A stretch of DNA of 64,000 nt from Schistocerca nitens (GCF_023898315.1 NC_064619.1:483579376-483643375), one strand, 5' to 3'. Counted from the first letter of the stretch, positions 1 through 12,365 are shown. Notes: a model not told the origin generated them from the letters alone. Numbers and translations are program-made.

Positions 1-504
1 CTGTAATTTAGCACTCTTATTGAGCTATAATTGTCTGAGTAGCTTATGCTTAAATGTGTGGTAATAAGCTTGCAGAAATTTTGCTTTGTTCAAGAATTGC
101 TAAGAAAATGTTGAACGTTCAATAATTTTATTAATTGGGTAAATTTTTTTTTGAAATGTAATTATGCTTGTGTCTTTTTAACGTTGAGTTTTTTAGTATA
201 TTTAAGGGAAAGTTAAACTTTAGCCCGGTTGTGAGGCGAGTTTCTTTCTGAGCTCACTTCGAAAGCCTTTGCTTAAATTTTTGGTGTTACTGAAATGGTT
301 TAAAGAGAATTTGATAGTGATCGTATTTATTTCAAAATTTGTTTGCTAAAGGGTGTAATGAATGTAAATTTGTTCAGTATATTTTTTGAGTACCAAGGAA
401 TGTGAAAATGTGCTGAGGAACAACACTAAAATAAAATTTATTATATTGGCCTAGTCCTTCCTTAGTCAAAAGTGAGAGCCTGTTCTTAAGATTTTAAGTC
501 ATCG

Positions 505-1358
505 CTACACGTGGGTTGGAACTTAAATAGTGGCAACTATTTATTCACAACCGATACAAAAGAGTGACATGTTTGCACCTGTTACTGTCCTCCAAAGTAG
601 TCACCAGCGTTGTGTAGAACCCGTTACCAGCGATGTGGAAGGCGTAGTATACCGTTAGCGGAGCCTGGTCTGTTGATGGTGCGAATGGAGCGGTCTATTG
701 CCTGTCGAATCTCTGTAACAGTTCTGAAGCGAATGCCACGAAGTGATTCTTTCATCTTCGGAATCAAATCAAAGTCACAAGGACTTAAATCCAGGGAGTG
801 TGGTGGATGGTACAGTACGTCCTGCCAGCCGCTGGTGGCCGAGCGGTTCTGGCGCTACAGTCTGGAACCGCGCGACCGCAACGGTCGCAGGTTCGAATCC
901 TGCCTCGGGCATGGATGTGTGCGTTGTCCTTAGGTTAGTTAGGTTTAAGTAGTTCTAAGTTCTAGGGGACTTATGACCTCAGCAGTTGAGTCCCATAGTG
1001 CTCAGAGCCATTTGAACCATTTTTACAGTACGTCCCATTCCCATCGACCAAACAGAGGTGCTGCAGCTTGCGCTGCGTGCGCCGGCGCATTGTCGTGCAA
1101 AATGATGGGAAGGTTGCGCAGAAAGTGTCGCCGCTTCTTTCGCAAAGCTGGTAGCAGGTGCTGTTCCAAAAACGAACAGTAATACTGTGCATTGACGGTC
1201 TGCCGTGGAGGAACGCAATGCGTTAGGATAACGCCATCACAGTCGTACTCGAGAATAACCATAACTTTCACCATTCGGGGGCTCTGAAGCATCACCTTGA
1301 CCTTCGCAGCATGTGCTTGGTTCATGTACTCATGCTGACTGTTGTTCGTCGGAGACAA
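505..1358 (-). mobile_element. mariner-like DNA transposon relic, 5' half missing
   Basis: On the minus strand the segment encodes the C-terminal half of a mariner transposase. Residues ILHDNAPAHA (second catalytic Asp) lie at about 1090-1110. After an interruption, DLSPCDFDLIPKMKESLRG (third Asp, D34D style) continues at about 740-800. The end near 505-560 looks like the terminal repeat. A SINE at 823-1023 splits the reading frame. The N-terminal helix-turn-helix part and the other terminal repeat are not visible above 1358, so this is a truncated, non-functional copy. Family assignment rests on the motifs; the exact mariner subfamily is unknown. Confidence 0.8.
823..1023 (+). repeat. tRNA-derived SINE (Leu/Ser-type head), inserted in the mariner relic
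   Basis: The head contains Pol III A box (TGGCCGAGCGG) and B box (GGTTCGAATCC), a class-II tRNA shape with a long variable arm. It is followed by the common tail ending GAGCCATTTGAACCATTTT. The 12-bp TSD TACAGTACGTCC is at 811-822 and 1024-1035. Head bases match subfamily A, while the tail has the subfamily B word GCAGTTGAGTCCC. Confidence 0.95.
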
Positions 1359-1369
1359 AGGCTGCTATT

Positions 1370-2020
1370 TTCACACCAATACCGCAGCTGGACGTCCACT
1401 GAGTGGCAAGAGGTGGCCTTTTAAGATGAATCACGTTTTATGCTCCATCGAACAGATTGCCTTTGGCGTGTGTATAGGGTGAAACGTCTGAAAGCAGACA
1501 TCCTGAAACAATTATAAGGTTCTAGGCCGGAGTAAGGAGTGTTGTTATGTTATGTTCTGGATAATATTTTCATGGCTTTCCCTGGATGATCCCGTCATTC
1601 TGGAAGGCACGATGGACCAATACAAATGTGCAAATGTCCGCCCCTAAAAGCAGTTCTTCTTCCTTGACACGATGCCATCTACCACCAGAATAACGCAACG
1701 TCTTCCACAGTTCTCAGTGCACGTGTGTGTTTCGAGAGCACCAGTATGAGTTTACTGCATTCCCCGGCCACCAATCTCCTCGGATTTAAACCCGGTGAAG
1801 CACTGTGGGGTCACCTCGATCGGGCTGTTCGTGCCATGGAGCCTCAAACGAGACACCTAACGCAAATGGCCACCGCACTGGAGTCCGCCTGACTCGACAT
1901 CCTGCCGGTACCTTCCAGAATCTCAACGAGTCTTCTCCTGCACGCCTCGCAGTGGTCTATGCTTCAAAATGTGGTTAGTCAGGTTTTTGACAAATGGTCA
2001 CAATAATTTGAGTAGACAGT
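1370..2020 (+). pseudogene. Tc1-like transposase relic
   Basis: Plus-strand conceptual reading gives a decayed Tc1-type catalytic region: DESRF-like residues near 1422-1450, VYRVKRLKADILKQ after it, a degraded second Asp region near 1670-1700, and SPATNLLGFKPGE-like sequence where SPDLNPIE would be expected near 1775. Several frame changes are needed, so it is long dead. It directly abuts the oppositely oriented mariner relic. No terminal repeats were recognised. Confidence 0.6.
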
Positions 2021-3910
2021 GTAGTTGAAACACGTGAACCGAACAGCCAGATAATCCCTACTTAATAAAAATTCTCTGCAACCGACCGAAATCTTATACT
2101 AAGCAAATGCATCAGTATATTAAGTGTAGATCATGGCACATAAACAAGATTTGAAATGATAATAAGAAGAAGAACGACCCATAATTACGCAGAATGTCGC
2201 AGGAGGAATGGCTAATATCCAGGAGTTATGGCACAGCGCACGTACCTCTTGATGTACGAACCTTAGAGTTCATGTTTACTGGACACTTGTTCTTATTTCT
2301 TCCAAACTACCAGCTCTCAGAGCATGGGAAGCAGTGGGACTACAGTAGAAGGGATTTCTTTAACAATATTAAAGATGATGAAGTGTTCTGATTTTAGAGC
2401 CTACGTTCATGGCATTTTTTGCTTCGAATGATCGTATAAATTGAAGGAAATAAAATGTAGAGCGAGATTAAATGTGGAAAATGAGACGACAGCCTAGACC
2501 ACATATCTCCAAGTAGTCTCCTCTATACAAAAACGATCTGAATCAGTCATTAGTAACTCACGACAATGGCTGCAGTAATAGACAAAGGAGCAGCATAAAA
2601 GTTGTGAGTGTCAGAATCGGTGTGATTAATTTGAAAGACAGAAAAATTCTGTTATGATACATACAACTGTAGTGTACTGGAGCACTTTTTGCTTGTAAAA
2701 CACTGTAACACAATTCAGAGAATTATTAAGCAGCATAACAAGTATTGTCACTTGTTAATTACACAACACTCCTGACAACGGAACATCATTGAGCTCAGCA
2801 CAGTAACTATTGTCGGACTATTCATTTTGTATTGGTGCACGTCGTTATTACATGGTACTTTTAGTTAGAAGATTCTGGATGAAATCTTTCGGTATTACAA
2901 TGAGCAAGGTGTCTACAAAATTTCTACGAGTATACGCTCTTCTTTCGTTTTTTAGTGAAATGTCGCTGTTTCACTATTAATTTCCATGTACAAGTATTGA
3001 TGGCGGCGAGTATTTAAATCTAAAAAGAGGAAGTTTCAGAATATTTCATCCCGCCTCTCCGTGTGGTCCAGTTAGCGTGGGTAATAGCTCTGGTTTCTGC
3101 CAATATTGAATGCAAATTTCCTGAGTATAGTTGTATAAATCCATTCTAGACATTATCACAAATTACTGATGTAATGCCATATGTCATTAGGCTCAAACCC
3201 ATGTCATGTTTCGGCATTGAACTCGCTTGCTGGGTGCGTAGAGTCCGATTCTTATCTGGATATCAAGATTTCAGTCTTAAGTGGTGTTCCTAAATCAGTG
3301 AAGCAAATGCGAGGGTAGTTTCTATCAAGCTCCCCTCCGCCCCAAAAAAAATTCCTTTTTCTATCTGAATTATGGCTCTCTCTCATCTCGTCGTCGATGT
3401 ACCTGTGGTAACATATGTCATGTGTTAAGTGACAGTTTGTCCCCAAATTGTCCCACCACATATGTCATGACGTTATATTCACATCCCCATCGTCGACCAT
3501 TTTACACTGCATCGAAACTGCAGGTAGTATTCCATACTACCCATGACTGCAAAACTATTTACTCCTTGTCTTTCCTTCTTTTTATTAAGGTGAGGGATCT
3601 GTTATTTTCTGCAGACTTGAAAGCTGTCAACACAAAAACTTACCTAAAACGACCAGGAGCGGCTATAAACATAGAGCTGAGAGCTGTCCTTCAGAACAGG
3701 TAGACAGCGCAGAACTCTCTTCGGCCCACGTCTGCATACCCGGCGGCCCAAGGGCTACCCCACCTGTCGCTAAACTCCATTGTACTACGTGTAAGAAATC
3801 CTTATGGAAAGATAACATGTGGAGCCAGCTGCAGATGACAGAATGGGAGCAGTGTGCTATCCGCTGTTCCTCTGTGGTCTCCTCACGAAAGAATGAAATT
3901 AGAGGGAGTT
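2021..3910. other. intergenic, no supported feature
   Basis: AT-rich unique-looking sequence. The longest open frames (for example 65 codons at 2194-2391 and 93 codons at 3422-3703) match nothing I recognise and have no coding signature. Confidence 0.6.
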
Positions 3911-4064
3911 GTGGAGGGTAAAAACTATAGAGGAACATAGAGATTGGCATACATCGAGAAATAATTGAGGACGTAAGCCGCAGATGTTTCTCTGAGATGA
4001 AGAAGAGGTTGGTACTGGAGAGGACTTCGTAGCGTGCCGCATCAAACCAGTCAGGAAAAAAAGC
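3911..4064 (+). mobile_element. RTE-like LINE, 3'-terminal fragment
   Basis: The segment starts with GTGGAGGGTAAAAA and ends with GCATCAAACCAGTCAGG followed by a run of A. This is the same 3' end as the better-preserved RTE fragment at 15922-16406 (GTGGAGGGTAAAAATCG ... GCATCAAACCAGTCTCAGG). It is a 5'-truncated copy of about 150 bp, typical of target-primed insertion. No TSD was identified. Confidence 0.75.
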
Positions 4065-5807
4065 ACTTGACTTCTGTCGGAGACCATATCAAAAGTGAAC
4101 TGTACAACGCTCCATTTGATACGTCAGAAAATCTACGATAGCGAATTGCACAGTCTTGTGAAGGTTTAATAGATAATCCGGTGAAGTTGGCAAGAATGCG
4201 CAAAATACATGGGGGACAATCAGAACACCTAAGATAACAGGTAGGAGTAAATGGTAACAAATATAGTGCTGAAACCCTATTTTATTTTTTTGTTGAGGTA
4301 TGCTACAAGTTAAAATAGAACAAAATTAGGAGACTGAATGGACAAATTTACATTTCAAATACGTTTCTACTGAGCATCAGTTCATAGTTAAACCAGTGGC
4401 GGCTCGTAACCATCATTTTTGCTTCTCTCATCGTACACTTTCACCGTTATCGATGTTCGCTGTTAATTAAGAATGCTCGATTTAAGGAACTATAAATCTA
4501 ACGAATGAACAAATCAACATAATACGTAGGCATATACATCTTGTAGGAAATCAGAATCTCTGTAAATTGGCTTATAACATGAAAAGCTGCAATATTACGA
4601 GTAAATAGCACATGGTCTTCCAGAAACACTGGGCTACTTGAAATTTTGACGTTTTTGTTGGAATTAAAAATTACAGTTGTTTGATGACTGATTCAAGCCC
4701 GAAACTAGTAGAACACTGTTAAACTATCACTAAGTGACTGGTCGTCTGAGGTAAATTAGAATATTTTGATACAGTCGCAACATGCAATAGAGCGATACAA
4801 ATGTCAATATGAAAGGGGTATTAAAATTGAGCAGCACGGGGAACACAATGGTATGCGCCACTGCAGTATATTTTGAGTTTTAGGGCAATCGGTGCTACGT
4901 ATGAGCAGCAGATTATAATTTACCAGCAAAAAGTTCTAATTTCAGTTAACAGCTGTCAGGAAGATGCTTCACGGTAAACTCCACTGGCTGTTTGCCGCTG
5001 GAACATAAAGGTAAGCGGCAGCTGAAATGGGGTGACGCTAAGAGGAACTCGCGCACGTTTTCTGAAATTATTACCACATATGACGATTTACGTAATGGTT
5101 GGTGCTAAGAGGGATCTCAGTACCTTTCGCGAAATTATAGCCACTTTTGACGAGTTAGACTACAAAAAAACAAAGTTGTTTTTAACTATCTTAATATCTC
5201 CGACCAGCATCGTGAGTATATTTCCAGTGACTCAGAGGTTTGTAAATTTGCAAATCATTTGCACTTGAAATGTTTGACGATCATAATGAAAGCGCATGTG
5301 CATATCAAATCTGTTGTCCTTGATATGTTTTACGAACATAATGGTAAGACCATATGCATATCATTATGTTCCTGAAGTGCACGAAATACGAGTTTACTAT
5401 TGAATGACAACTGTTGAAGGCTTGATCCTGTGCATATGCGCATTTCTTTGTTTATATTCGTACAAGTATTAATTATAACAACAACAATGATGACATAATA
5501 GCGATAATCTTCGTCGCTATTCAGGTAATCTGCGAAGGATTTCGAATTGCTTTAATGTCGAGCAGTCAGTCACTGTCTCTGATAGCTGTCGTGAAGGGGT
5601 AGAAGAACAGGCGAAGAGGTCTCTTCGGAGATATTCAGGTGCACCTCACAACGAAAGTTTAAACAGAAGAGGTGTAATACCGGCCAAGTCCTGGATAAAC
5701 TGCGAACACAAAGCATACAGTACCTAACTGCAGTCACCAATGTTTTGAGCAAGTAGGTGAAAGCAATGTGAGACAAATGTTTAAAACATTCTGGGAAATT
5801 GGCTGTC
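4065..5807. other. intergenic, no supported feature
   Basis: I see no gene, tRNA or recognisable repeat. The small frame at 5032-5268 (78 codons) has no recognisable content. Confidence 0.6.
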
Positions 5808-5819
5808 AACCTAAGGTGG

Positions 5820-6035
5820 CCCGCATCTCGTGGTCGTGCGGTAGCGTTCTCGCTTCCCACGCCCGGGTTCCCGGGTTCGATTCTCGGCGGGGTCAGGGAT
5901 TTTCTCTGCCTCGTGATGGCTGGGTGTTGTGTGGTGTCCTTAGGTTAGTTAGGTTTAAGTAGTTCTAAGTTCTAGGGGACTGATGACCATAGATGTTAAG
6001 TCCCATAGTGCTCAGAGCCATTTGAACCATTTTTG
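5820..6035 (+). repeat. SINE with a Gly-tRNA-like head and the shared tail
   Basis: The 5' part reads GTGGTCGTGCGGTAGCG...GGGTTCGATTC, with CTTCCCACG in the anticodon region. This resembles tRNA-Gly(CCC), not the Leu/Ser-like head of the other copies. From GATGTCCTTAGGTTAG-like sequence at about 5936 onward the tail is the same as in the other SINEs. The 12-bp TSD AACCTAAGGTGG is at 5808-5819 and 6036-6047. Confidence 0.92.
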
Positions 6036-6047
6036 AACCTAAGGTGG

Positions 6048-7530
6048 AACGTGACCTCTGAGTACCCGTCATCTTTAATCATCTGGCGCAAATTAAGCTT
6101 TCGGAAACGTCTGAGGCAAAAGCCGACTGTTACTCTTCTATTAAATTACAGCGGACCCAGACCAATGGAAAGAAGAAAGTTGCTGACGTTCTCTCCCTCT
6201 TAGATCACATTCCTCGTGTTCATCAAGGATGTTTCTTTTCACTAAAACCAACACGTTTGGAGAATGGGCGAGTCATGCGTGATTAAGTACCCTGTGTCAG
6301 TGTTCTGATACGAATATGTGTCGTAATATTTTGTTGTCAGCGTATGTGATCTGGGTAACATAAAGGTATATCCACTATAGTAATATTTCTATTTTTGTAT
6401 GTTTCATGTGTTACAATCTTTTTCTTTTTTTTCTGTCTGTATGGAAGAACGTAGATATTTAAAGACATCCAAAACAGAATGGATGATAGAATAAAATTAC
6501 TTTTGTGGATCAATTATAAACTTTACTCCTCTGTGTCTCCACTTTTACTTTGGCGCTCACCATTTTGTTCCCCCAAGCCGCTCAATTTCTAATGTCTGAG
6601 GCTACACCGAATCTGTTGGTTTAGCACAGCACACCAAGATGCTAAATTTTGGAATATAGCCACTACTGCTGCTCGCTTAGCAAATCGAAAGTCAACATAA
6701 GCACTCGACAGACATGGATTGAGGAGATCTGCCACAAGCGGTTTCGCAGTATTTACTATGAATACCTCGTTATTTGCTTCGTTGACTCTTTCCTTTGTGT
6801 GTGCGTCTTCTAATAGCCTATTGATACAGCTCGTTGCTGCTCTTCTGCGCTTGTCCTCTTCGTAAATAACGTTCGCGCGACAGCTGTTCGTAAAACTCCG
6901 GTCGGCACAAAGGGAGTAACTACATAAATAGCTACCGGTACTGTGAGTTGTGTGTACACTCTGATTAACGAGTCAGTTAGAGGTAATTCTGTGTCCACAG
7001 CGACGGGCTGAAAAACGTAAGACAGATCGCCTGGTGCTAAGTCAGGGCTGCTGAGAGGGAATTGTAATCTTTTGCGAGCATACATGTCGGGAGCTGCAGT
7101 GTGCTTGATGTAAGTATTCACAGGCAGGAGCTGATTTAGAGAAAGTTTGTGTCCTTCCGTGTCGACAACTTCGGTATATTCGCAGCCGTCATTCATAACT
7201 TCTACCCAAGGATCGCTTGATGTACTACTTCCCCAATTACCGCTACAGAAACTTTGAGTATACGCTTCCTGTCTGGGGTTCCTAATGAAACATTCATTTC
7301 TGAAAAAGACGGTATTATAATACTAACTACAATACTGCCGGTTAAAAATGCAATATCATTATAGACATATGCAAGAAACGTCAACGTGGCATGAACTGTC
7401 CTACTACATCGATATAAAAATGATTATCATTCTGGCACAGTCCCGCATTTTTATACAGAGTGAGGCACCTAGACGGGCCACCCAAAAGATATGCAAAATG
7501 AATAAATATTGCGCCAATTTATAGCGGATA
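6048..7530. other. no recognised gene; one 128-codon open frame
   Basis: The only long frame is 6810-7196 on the minus strand (128 codons). It contains FPLSSPDLAPGDL, which faintly resembles the SPDLAP motif of mariner transposases, but nothing else around it does. I do not assign a function. The rest is AT-rich with no visible element. Confidence 0.4.
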
Positions 7531-7542
7531 GTATGGGGAATT

Positions 7543-7734
7543 GCCGGTCGAGAGGTTCTAGGCGTTTCAGTCCGGAACCGCTCTGCTTGTACGGTCGCAG
7601 GTTCGAATCCTGCCTCGGGCATGGATGTGTATGATGTCCTTAGGTTAGTTAGCTTTAAGTAGTTCTAAGTCTAGGGGACTGATGACCTAAGATGTTAAGT
7701 CCTACGATGCTTAGAGCCATTTGAACCATTTAAA
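7543..7734 (+). repeat. tRNA-derived SINE, older subfamily-A copy
   Basis: The A and B boxes are diverged but the tail is intact. The imperfect 12-bp TSD is GTATGGGGAATT at 7531-7542 and GTGTGGGGAATT at 7735-7746. More scattered differences than in other copies suggest an older insertion. Confidence 0.93.
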
Positions 7735-8650
7735 GTGTGGGGAATTTTCTGATGTTCGCAAACAATTTTTATAGTTTATAGCAGCCGAATAAGGACATCG
7801 ACTTTATTTTTTTCTGTGACATGTGGAAGAAGCTTCTAAGAGTACTTCATCAAGATCACAGCGCCGAAAAACCAATGTGTCGCCGTCAGAAGAGGTTCCA
7901 CAAATGTCTGCTCTATCATAAGAGATGTAAGCAATCACGTACTCAGATATGGTTCTCGTGTTTAGCCCACCTCTACGCTTGTGGTCCATTAGTCTGAGTT
8001 CTGTTCTTGTAGCAATCAGATAAATTACTCTTAAAGCAATACATTCACAACGTATAGGACAGTCGATAAAGTGTATATCGTTTATGGCGTATGTGGCCAG
8101 ACTGGTAGAGCACCGATGCGATTGTGTGCTGAAGAAATGCAGATCGTGCCAAGCACTCACGATCTGTCACTACAAACATTACAAAAAAAAAAAAGTTCCA
8201 GGAACGGGAAGAGTAGAGAAAGAGTACGCCAAGAAAAAAAGAAGAACAGTAAATGAAAGAAATGAAACTAACGTATTAGCATCAGTAACCCATAATAGAA
8301 ATGTCACTAACAGGGTCGCCTCGTAAGTACGAGAAGGATCAACCAAACGAGTGTTCTGAGAACACTTCATTCCACCGCATTTCAGCATCTTCACATTTCG
8401 CTGCATTTACACCTTCATGAGAATGACGACCAAATTTCGCAACGGTTCTCCGAGCGTTATCTGCGAAAAGTGCAAGGTGGTGCGGCGTATCTATGTAAAA
8501 TTATGTTTAAGGAAGAAGCATCGTTTAAAAACCAAGGACAAATCAAGATTCGCAATATGCACTAGTCGGCAGTTGAGAATCAACGCTGACTCAAAGAAGA
8601 CAATAATGCTCTCTATCAACATCTGGTGCGTGTTTCTCAAGACCCGAATG

Positions 8651-8778
8651 GTTCAAATGGCTCTGAGCAATATGGGACTTAACACCTATGGTCATCAGTC
8701 CCCTAGAACTTAGAACTACTTAAACCTAACTAACCTAAGGACATCACACAACACCCAGTCATCACGAGGCAGAGAAAT
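8651..8778 (-). repeat. 5'-truncated SINE with the Gly-type body
   Basis: The minus-strand tail is complete and ends upstream in the CTCTGCCTCGTGATGACTGG segment specific to the Gly-headed SINE at 5820. The tRNA head is absent. The perfect 12-bp TSD AAGACCCGAATG at 8639-8650 and 8779-8790 shows it inserted already truncated. Confidence 0.92.
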
Positions 8779-9529
8779 AAGACCCGAATGATTGGTCCGT
8801 ACTGTATTGACGGGAATCTAAACACACTCAAGAATCTCGAGTTCCGCAGTTGTCGGAAGACAGCCTATTAGACATAAGGCAGTCAGTGTGCAACCAATAT
8901 GACGGATTTCCATCCCATTCCGCACATGTAATGACAGACCCTCTTCAGAAAACACTTGGAGAACATTGCAATGGTCGTCCATAAAACGCAAAATCTTCTA
9001 CACAATCACCAGATTAACAATTGCAAAATTTTATCTGAGGCGAAAATTGAAGCGAGAGGCCTATTACGAAATATCGATGAAATGCCTTATAACAGAGGCC
9101 TGTGTTGCCGTTAACTCCATGTGATTAGACGTGCAGTATTGTTTCTCCAGAAACACTTTAAAGCGAGTAGCAATGCTCAAGGTCAACATATTGAACACTT
9201 GATATGACAGCCGCGGTAATAAACACACGAGTCGTACCGAGTTACCTCGCTGCTTACATTTGGAATAACGGCGACATTTGCGGAACCTCTTCTGCTGACA
9301 GCGGGATACTGATTTGCAACGGCTGTTACCTTTATACTATTTGATCGAGTCTCGTACATGTTATGTCGCTGAAGTTCTCTTGAAAGCTTTTTTCAATTGC
9401 CACAGAAAAAGAATATAGTTCCATTAGAAAAAAGCGAAGTTGGTATCGTAGCTGACCGACTATAAACGAAAAATGCGTGCTAACGTCTGTAACTTCCGCA
9501 TATTGTTTGCTATAACTTGGCGGAAATCG

Positions 9530-10545
9530 CTAATTTCTATATCGGCTTTGGACAAAGGAAATAAGAAACTATCTCGCTTATATAGGTTTGTAGATGACAC
9601 ATTCGTGGTTTGGTCCCATGATAGAAAGGCTTTGGACGTTTGGGACATAAAGTTTTTCTGAAAGTAACACATACCGACAGGTATTTGCATAAAAACTTCA
9701 ATCACCATCCACAAAAACAAAAGATGTGTCATTAAAAGTCTTGTCGATAGAGCCGAACGGATATGCACATCGGAACATCTGAACACTGAAATAAAACATT
9801 GGGTTACCCATTGCTACACCGTCAAGTTGCTCATAAAATTCATCATCCCACTGGAACTGACTCGAAGTAAGGCAATGCCTAAAAAGAGCAGTCAAATCTC
9901 CTTGAAAAATATCCGTTATGAAAATTGTAAGTTCGTTAACTGGAATCATAGTGAATAAGGACACTATATCAAAACTTACAAGAATATCTTCAGGAGCCAA
10001 AATTAGTCCTTCAAGTTTCTCAATAAAATGACGAGAGTCTTTTATATATGAGATAGTTTTCCCAATATATGGTTTTAAACGAGTTGCTAGATATCTTGCT
10101 ATTTCGTATGTGGGAGAACTGATGGCACTAACTATGGGTCTCAAAGGAAAATCTATTTTATGAATTTTGAGTACACCATACAGTCTAGGACACAGAGATT
10201 CATTCTTCAACATAGCACTTTTATCTTCTTTTTGAATAGAGGTAGATGACTTAATCAGATTGTTTTCCTCAATACGCTGGCTGTAGGGTCCTTCGTAGGT
10301 TTTTGTACTGCCCTGTTTCGATTGAAACCACCAGGGTCTAATGCCACAGTAAACTTTTGGAAAGCAATTTAACAAAAGGCGAGAGGAAACTCTCCGTGGT
10401 TTAAATGCAGATAAAAAGATAGTGTGGTTCTTCCTGCTGATAAAGGGAATGCTACTGTTGTTACGAATACAGAGGATTATCGAAGCAAAATTTTGAACCT
10501 TTTAACGTCAGGTCAATTTTGCTATAGACCAAAAGCGTGTTATTG
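9530..10545. mobile_element. Penelope-like element (PLE) relic, internally inverted blocks
   Basis: Three blocks belong to one Penelope-type reverse transcriptase but lie in alternating orientation. Block 1 (about 9530-9805, plus) has the catalytic RFVDDTFVVWSHD and then the downstream HTDRYLHKNFNHHP region. Block 2 (about 9806-10375, minus) has the central RT with LYGVLKIHK, LRPIVSAISSPTYE and FDIVSLFT. Block 3 (about 10410-10545, plus) has the N-terminal LPADKGNATVV motif. The order shows rearrangement after or during insertion. No complete enzyme is present. A GIY-YIG endonuclease domain, expected in many PLEs, was not found in place. Confidence 0.8.
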
Positions 10546-11530
10546 TAACAGTGAGTAATACTGAGAAAAGTGACTCCCATCTACCATACTGGCGATGGCC
10601 GCATAAAACTGGAATTTGTTACGCGATCCTGTTTAAATTCAGACTAGGTATGAACGTGCGCGCGAGTGAAGCAATCAGTAGAACGTATTACTGTATAATG
10701 TGTCTAGGTACAGTTAATGTTCATGTGTTCTTGCCCCTTTTCCCGTCCAAAGTATTTTGGGTTTACCCCAAAAGAATTTTGGTTTCCCTTCCCAATAAAT
10801 TTCATTCTCAATAGCGTTGCATGGCCAGTCTCACAGTCGGGAACCAGATATTCGTGCTTGAATTGCACATCGAAATCCACTTTTCATAGATATTCGATTG
10901 TATCCTAGTATAGCAACATAGATCCCATCAATATCCACGTGCGTATCTTACCTAAGAGACCAATTAGCTAGGAAGGACACGCCATCAGCACAAGGATATC
11001 GTTAATGCACACACTTCCTTACTTTCATGTGCACGAAAGCTGTTATAAATAACTGGTCAAAGGGAAAAACCTCCCGCATTACTTGTGATGACTGGACCAC
11101 AACCGCACCATTTTAACTATCCCTACATTGAATGTACACATTATAACGCACGTAGTACAACAGTTTAATGAGATGAGAAATATGGATCGCGACAGATGTG
11201 TGGTTTCTATGGGTAGCTTCCTCGGTTACCAGCGCCCTCCCTCGCGTTATCCATTGTGCTAATATGAATCTTCCTTTACTTGCTCCAGTACCGAATCGAG
11301 GAAGGTAGCGACAGAAGATGATCTAAAAGAAAGTTAAGCTACGCAAACCAAGAGTACTTTAAATAATAGAAACGCCACTGAGAGCGAGGAGGAGGCTTTC
11401 AAAATGACAAAAAAGTTATTGAAATTGTTAACAAGTTACCTGTGTTCTTGCTAACATCGAAGGTCAACTTTTTTTTTTACATCAATGTTACAAATATTTC
11501 GGTGTCGATGTTTCAGCTTCCAACATTATT
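10546..11530. other. intergenic, no supported feature
   Basis: Two overlapping short frames (10551-10908) have no recognisable content. Nothing else is visible. Confidence 0.6.
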
Positions 11531-11787
11531 CTTTTATGAAACTTCCTGGCAGATTAAAACTGTATGCCGGACCGAGACTCGAACTCGGGACCTTTGCCTT
11601 TCGCGGGCGAGTGCTCTAAATCTCATTCTGGAAACATTCACAAGGCTGTGGCTAAGCCATGCCTCCGCGATATCCTTTCTTTCAGGAGTGCTAGTTCTGC
11701 AAAGTTCGCAGGAGAGCTTCTGTAAAGTTTGGAAGGCAAGAGACGAGGTACTGGCTGAAGTAAAGCTGTGAGGACGGGGCGTGAGTC

Positions 11788-11863
11788 GTGCTTCGGTAGC
11801 TCAAATGGTAGAGCACTTACCCGCGAAATGCAAAGGTGCCGAGTTCGAGTCTCGGTCCGGCAC
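11788..11863 (+). tRNA. tRNA-like sequence in tandem unit 1 (probable pseudogene)
   Basis: 76 nt with A box TAGCTCAAATGGTAGAGC, B box GAGTTCGAGTC and pairing GTGC/GCAC at the ends. The anticodon arm is damaged (ACCCGCGAAATG). It belongs to a repeat family and is not a canonical tRNA gene. Confidence 0.5.
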
Positions 11864-12088
11864 ACAGTTTTAATCTGCCAGGAAGTTTCATATCAGTGCA
11901 CACTCCGCTGCAGAGTGAAAATATCTTTCTGGAAACATCACCAAGGCTGTGGGTAAGCCATGTCTCCGCAATATACTTTCTTTCAGGAGTGCTAGTTCTG
12001 CAAGGTTCGCAGGAGAGCTTCTGTATAGTTTGGAAGGTAGGAGGCGAGGTACTGGCAGAAGTAAAGCTGTGAGGTCGGGGCGTGAGTC

Positions 12089-12164
12089 GTGCTTGGGTAG
12101 CTCAGATGGTAGAGCACTTGCCAGCGATAGGCAAAGATCCCGAGTTCGAGTCTCGGTCCGGCAC
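12089..12164 (+). tRNA. tRNA-like sequence in tandem unit 2 (probable pseudogene)
   Basis: 76 nt with an intact A box (TAGCTCAGATGGTAGAGC) and B box GAGTTCGAGTC. The anticodon stem-loop TTGCCAGCGATAGGCAA is paired at its ends. Repeat-borne, so function is doubtful. Confidence 0.5.
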
Positions 12165-12365
12165 ACAGTTTTAATGTGCCAGGAAGTTTCATATCAGCGC
12201 CAAGTCCGCTGCAGAGTGACAATCTCACTCTGGAAAATGCGCAAGGCTGTGGGTAAGCCATGTCTCCGTAATAGCCTTTTTTTCAGGAGTGCTAGTTCTG
12301 GAAAGTTTGGAAGGTAGGTGACGAGGTACCGGCAGAAGTAAAGCTGTGAGGTCGGGGCGTGAGTC

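Noticed and set aside
6810-7196. 128-codon minus-strand open frame with SPDLAPGDL
   Set aside because: A single short resemblance to a mariner motif, without the expected neighbours. Likely chance or too decayed to name.
7804-8160. Possible GIY-YIG endonuclease remnant of a Penelope-like element
   Set aside because: Faint pattern only (IYLIATRTELRLMDHKRR), with no convincing catalytic residues and no nearby RT in the right arrangement.
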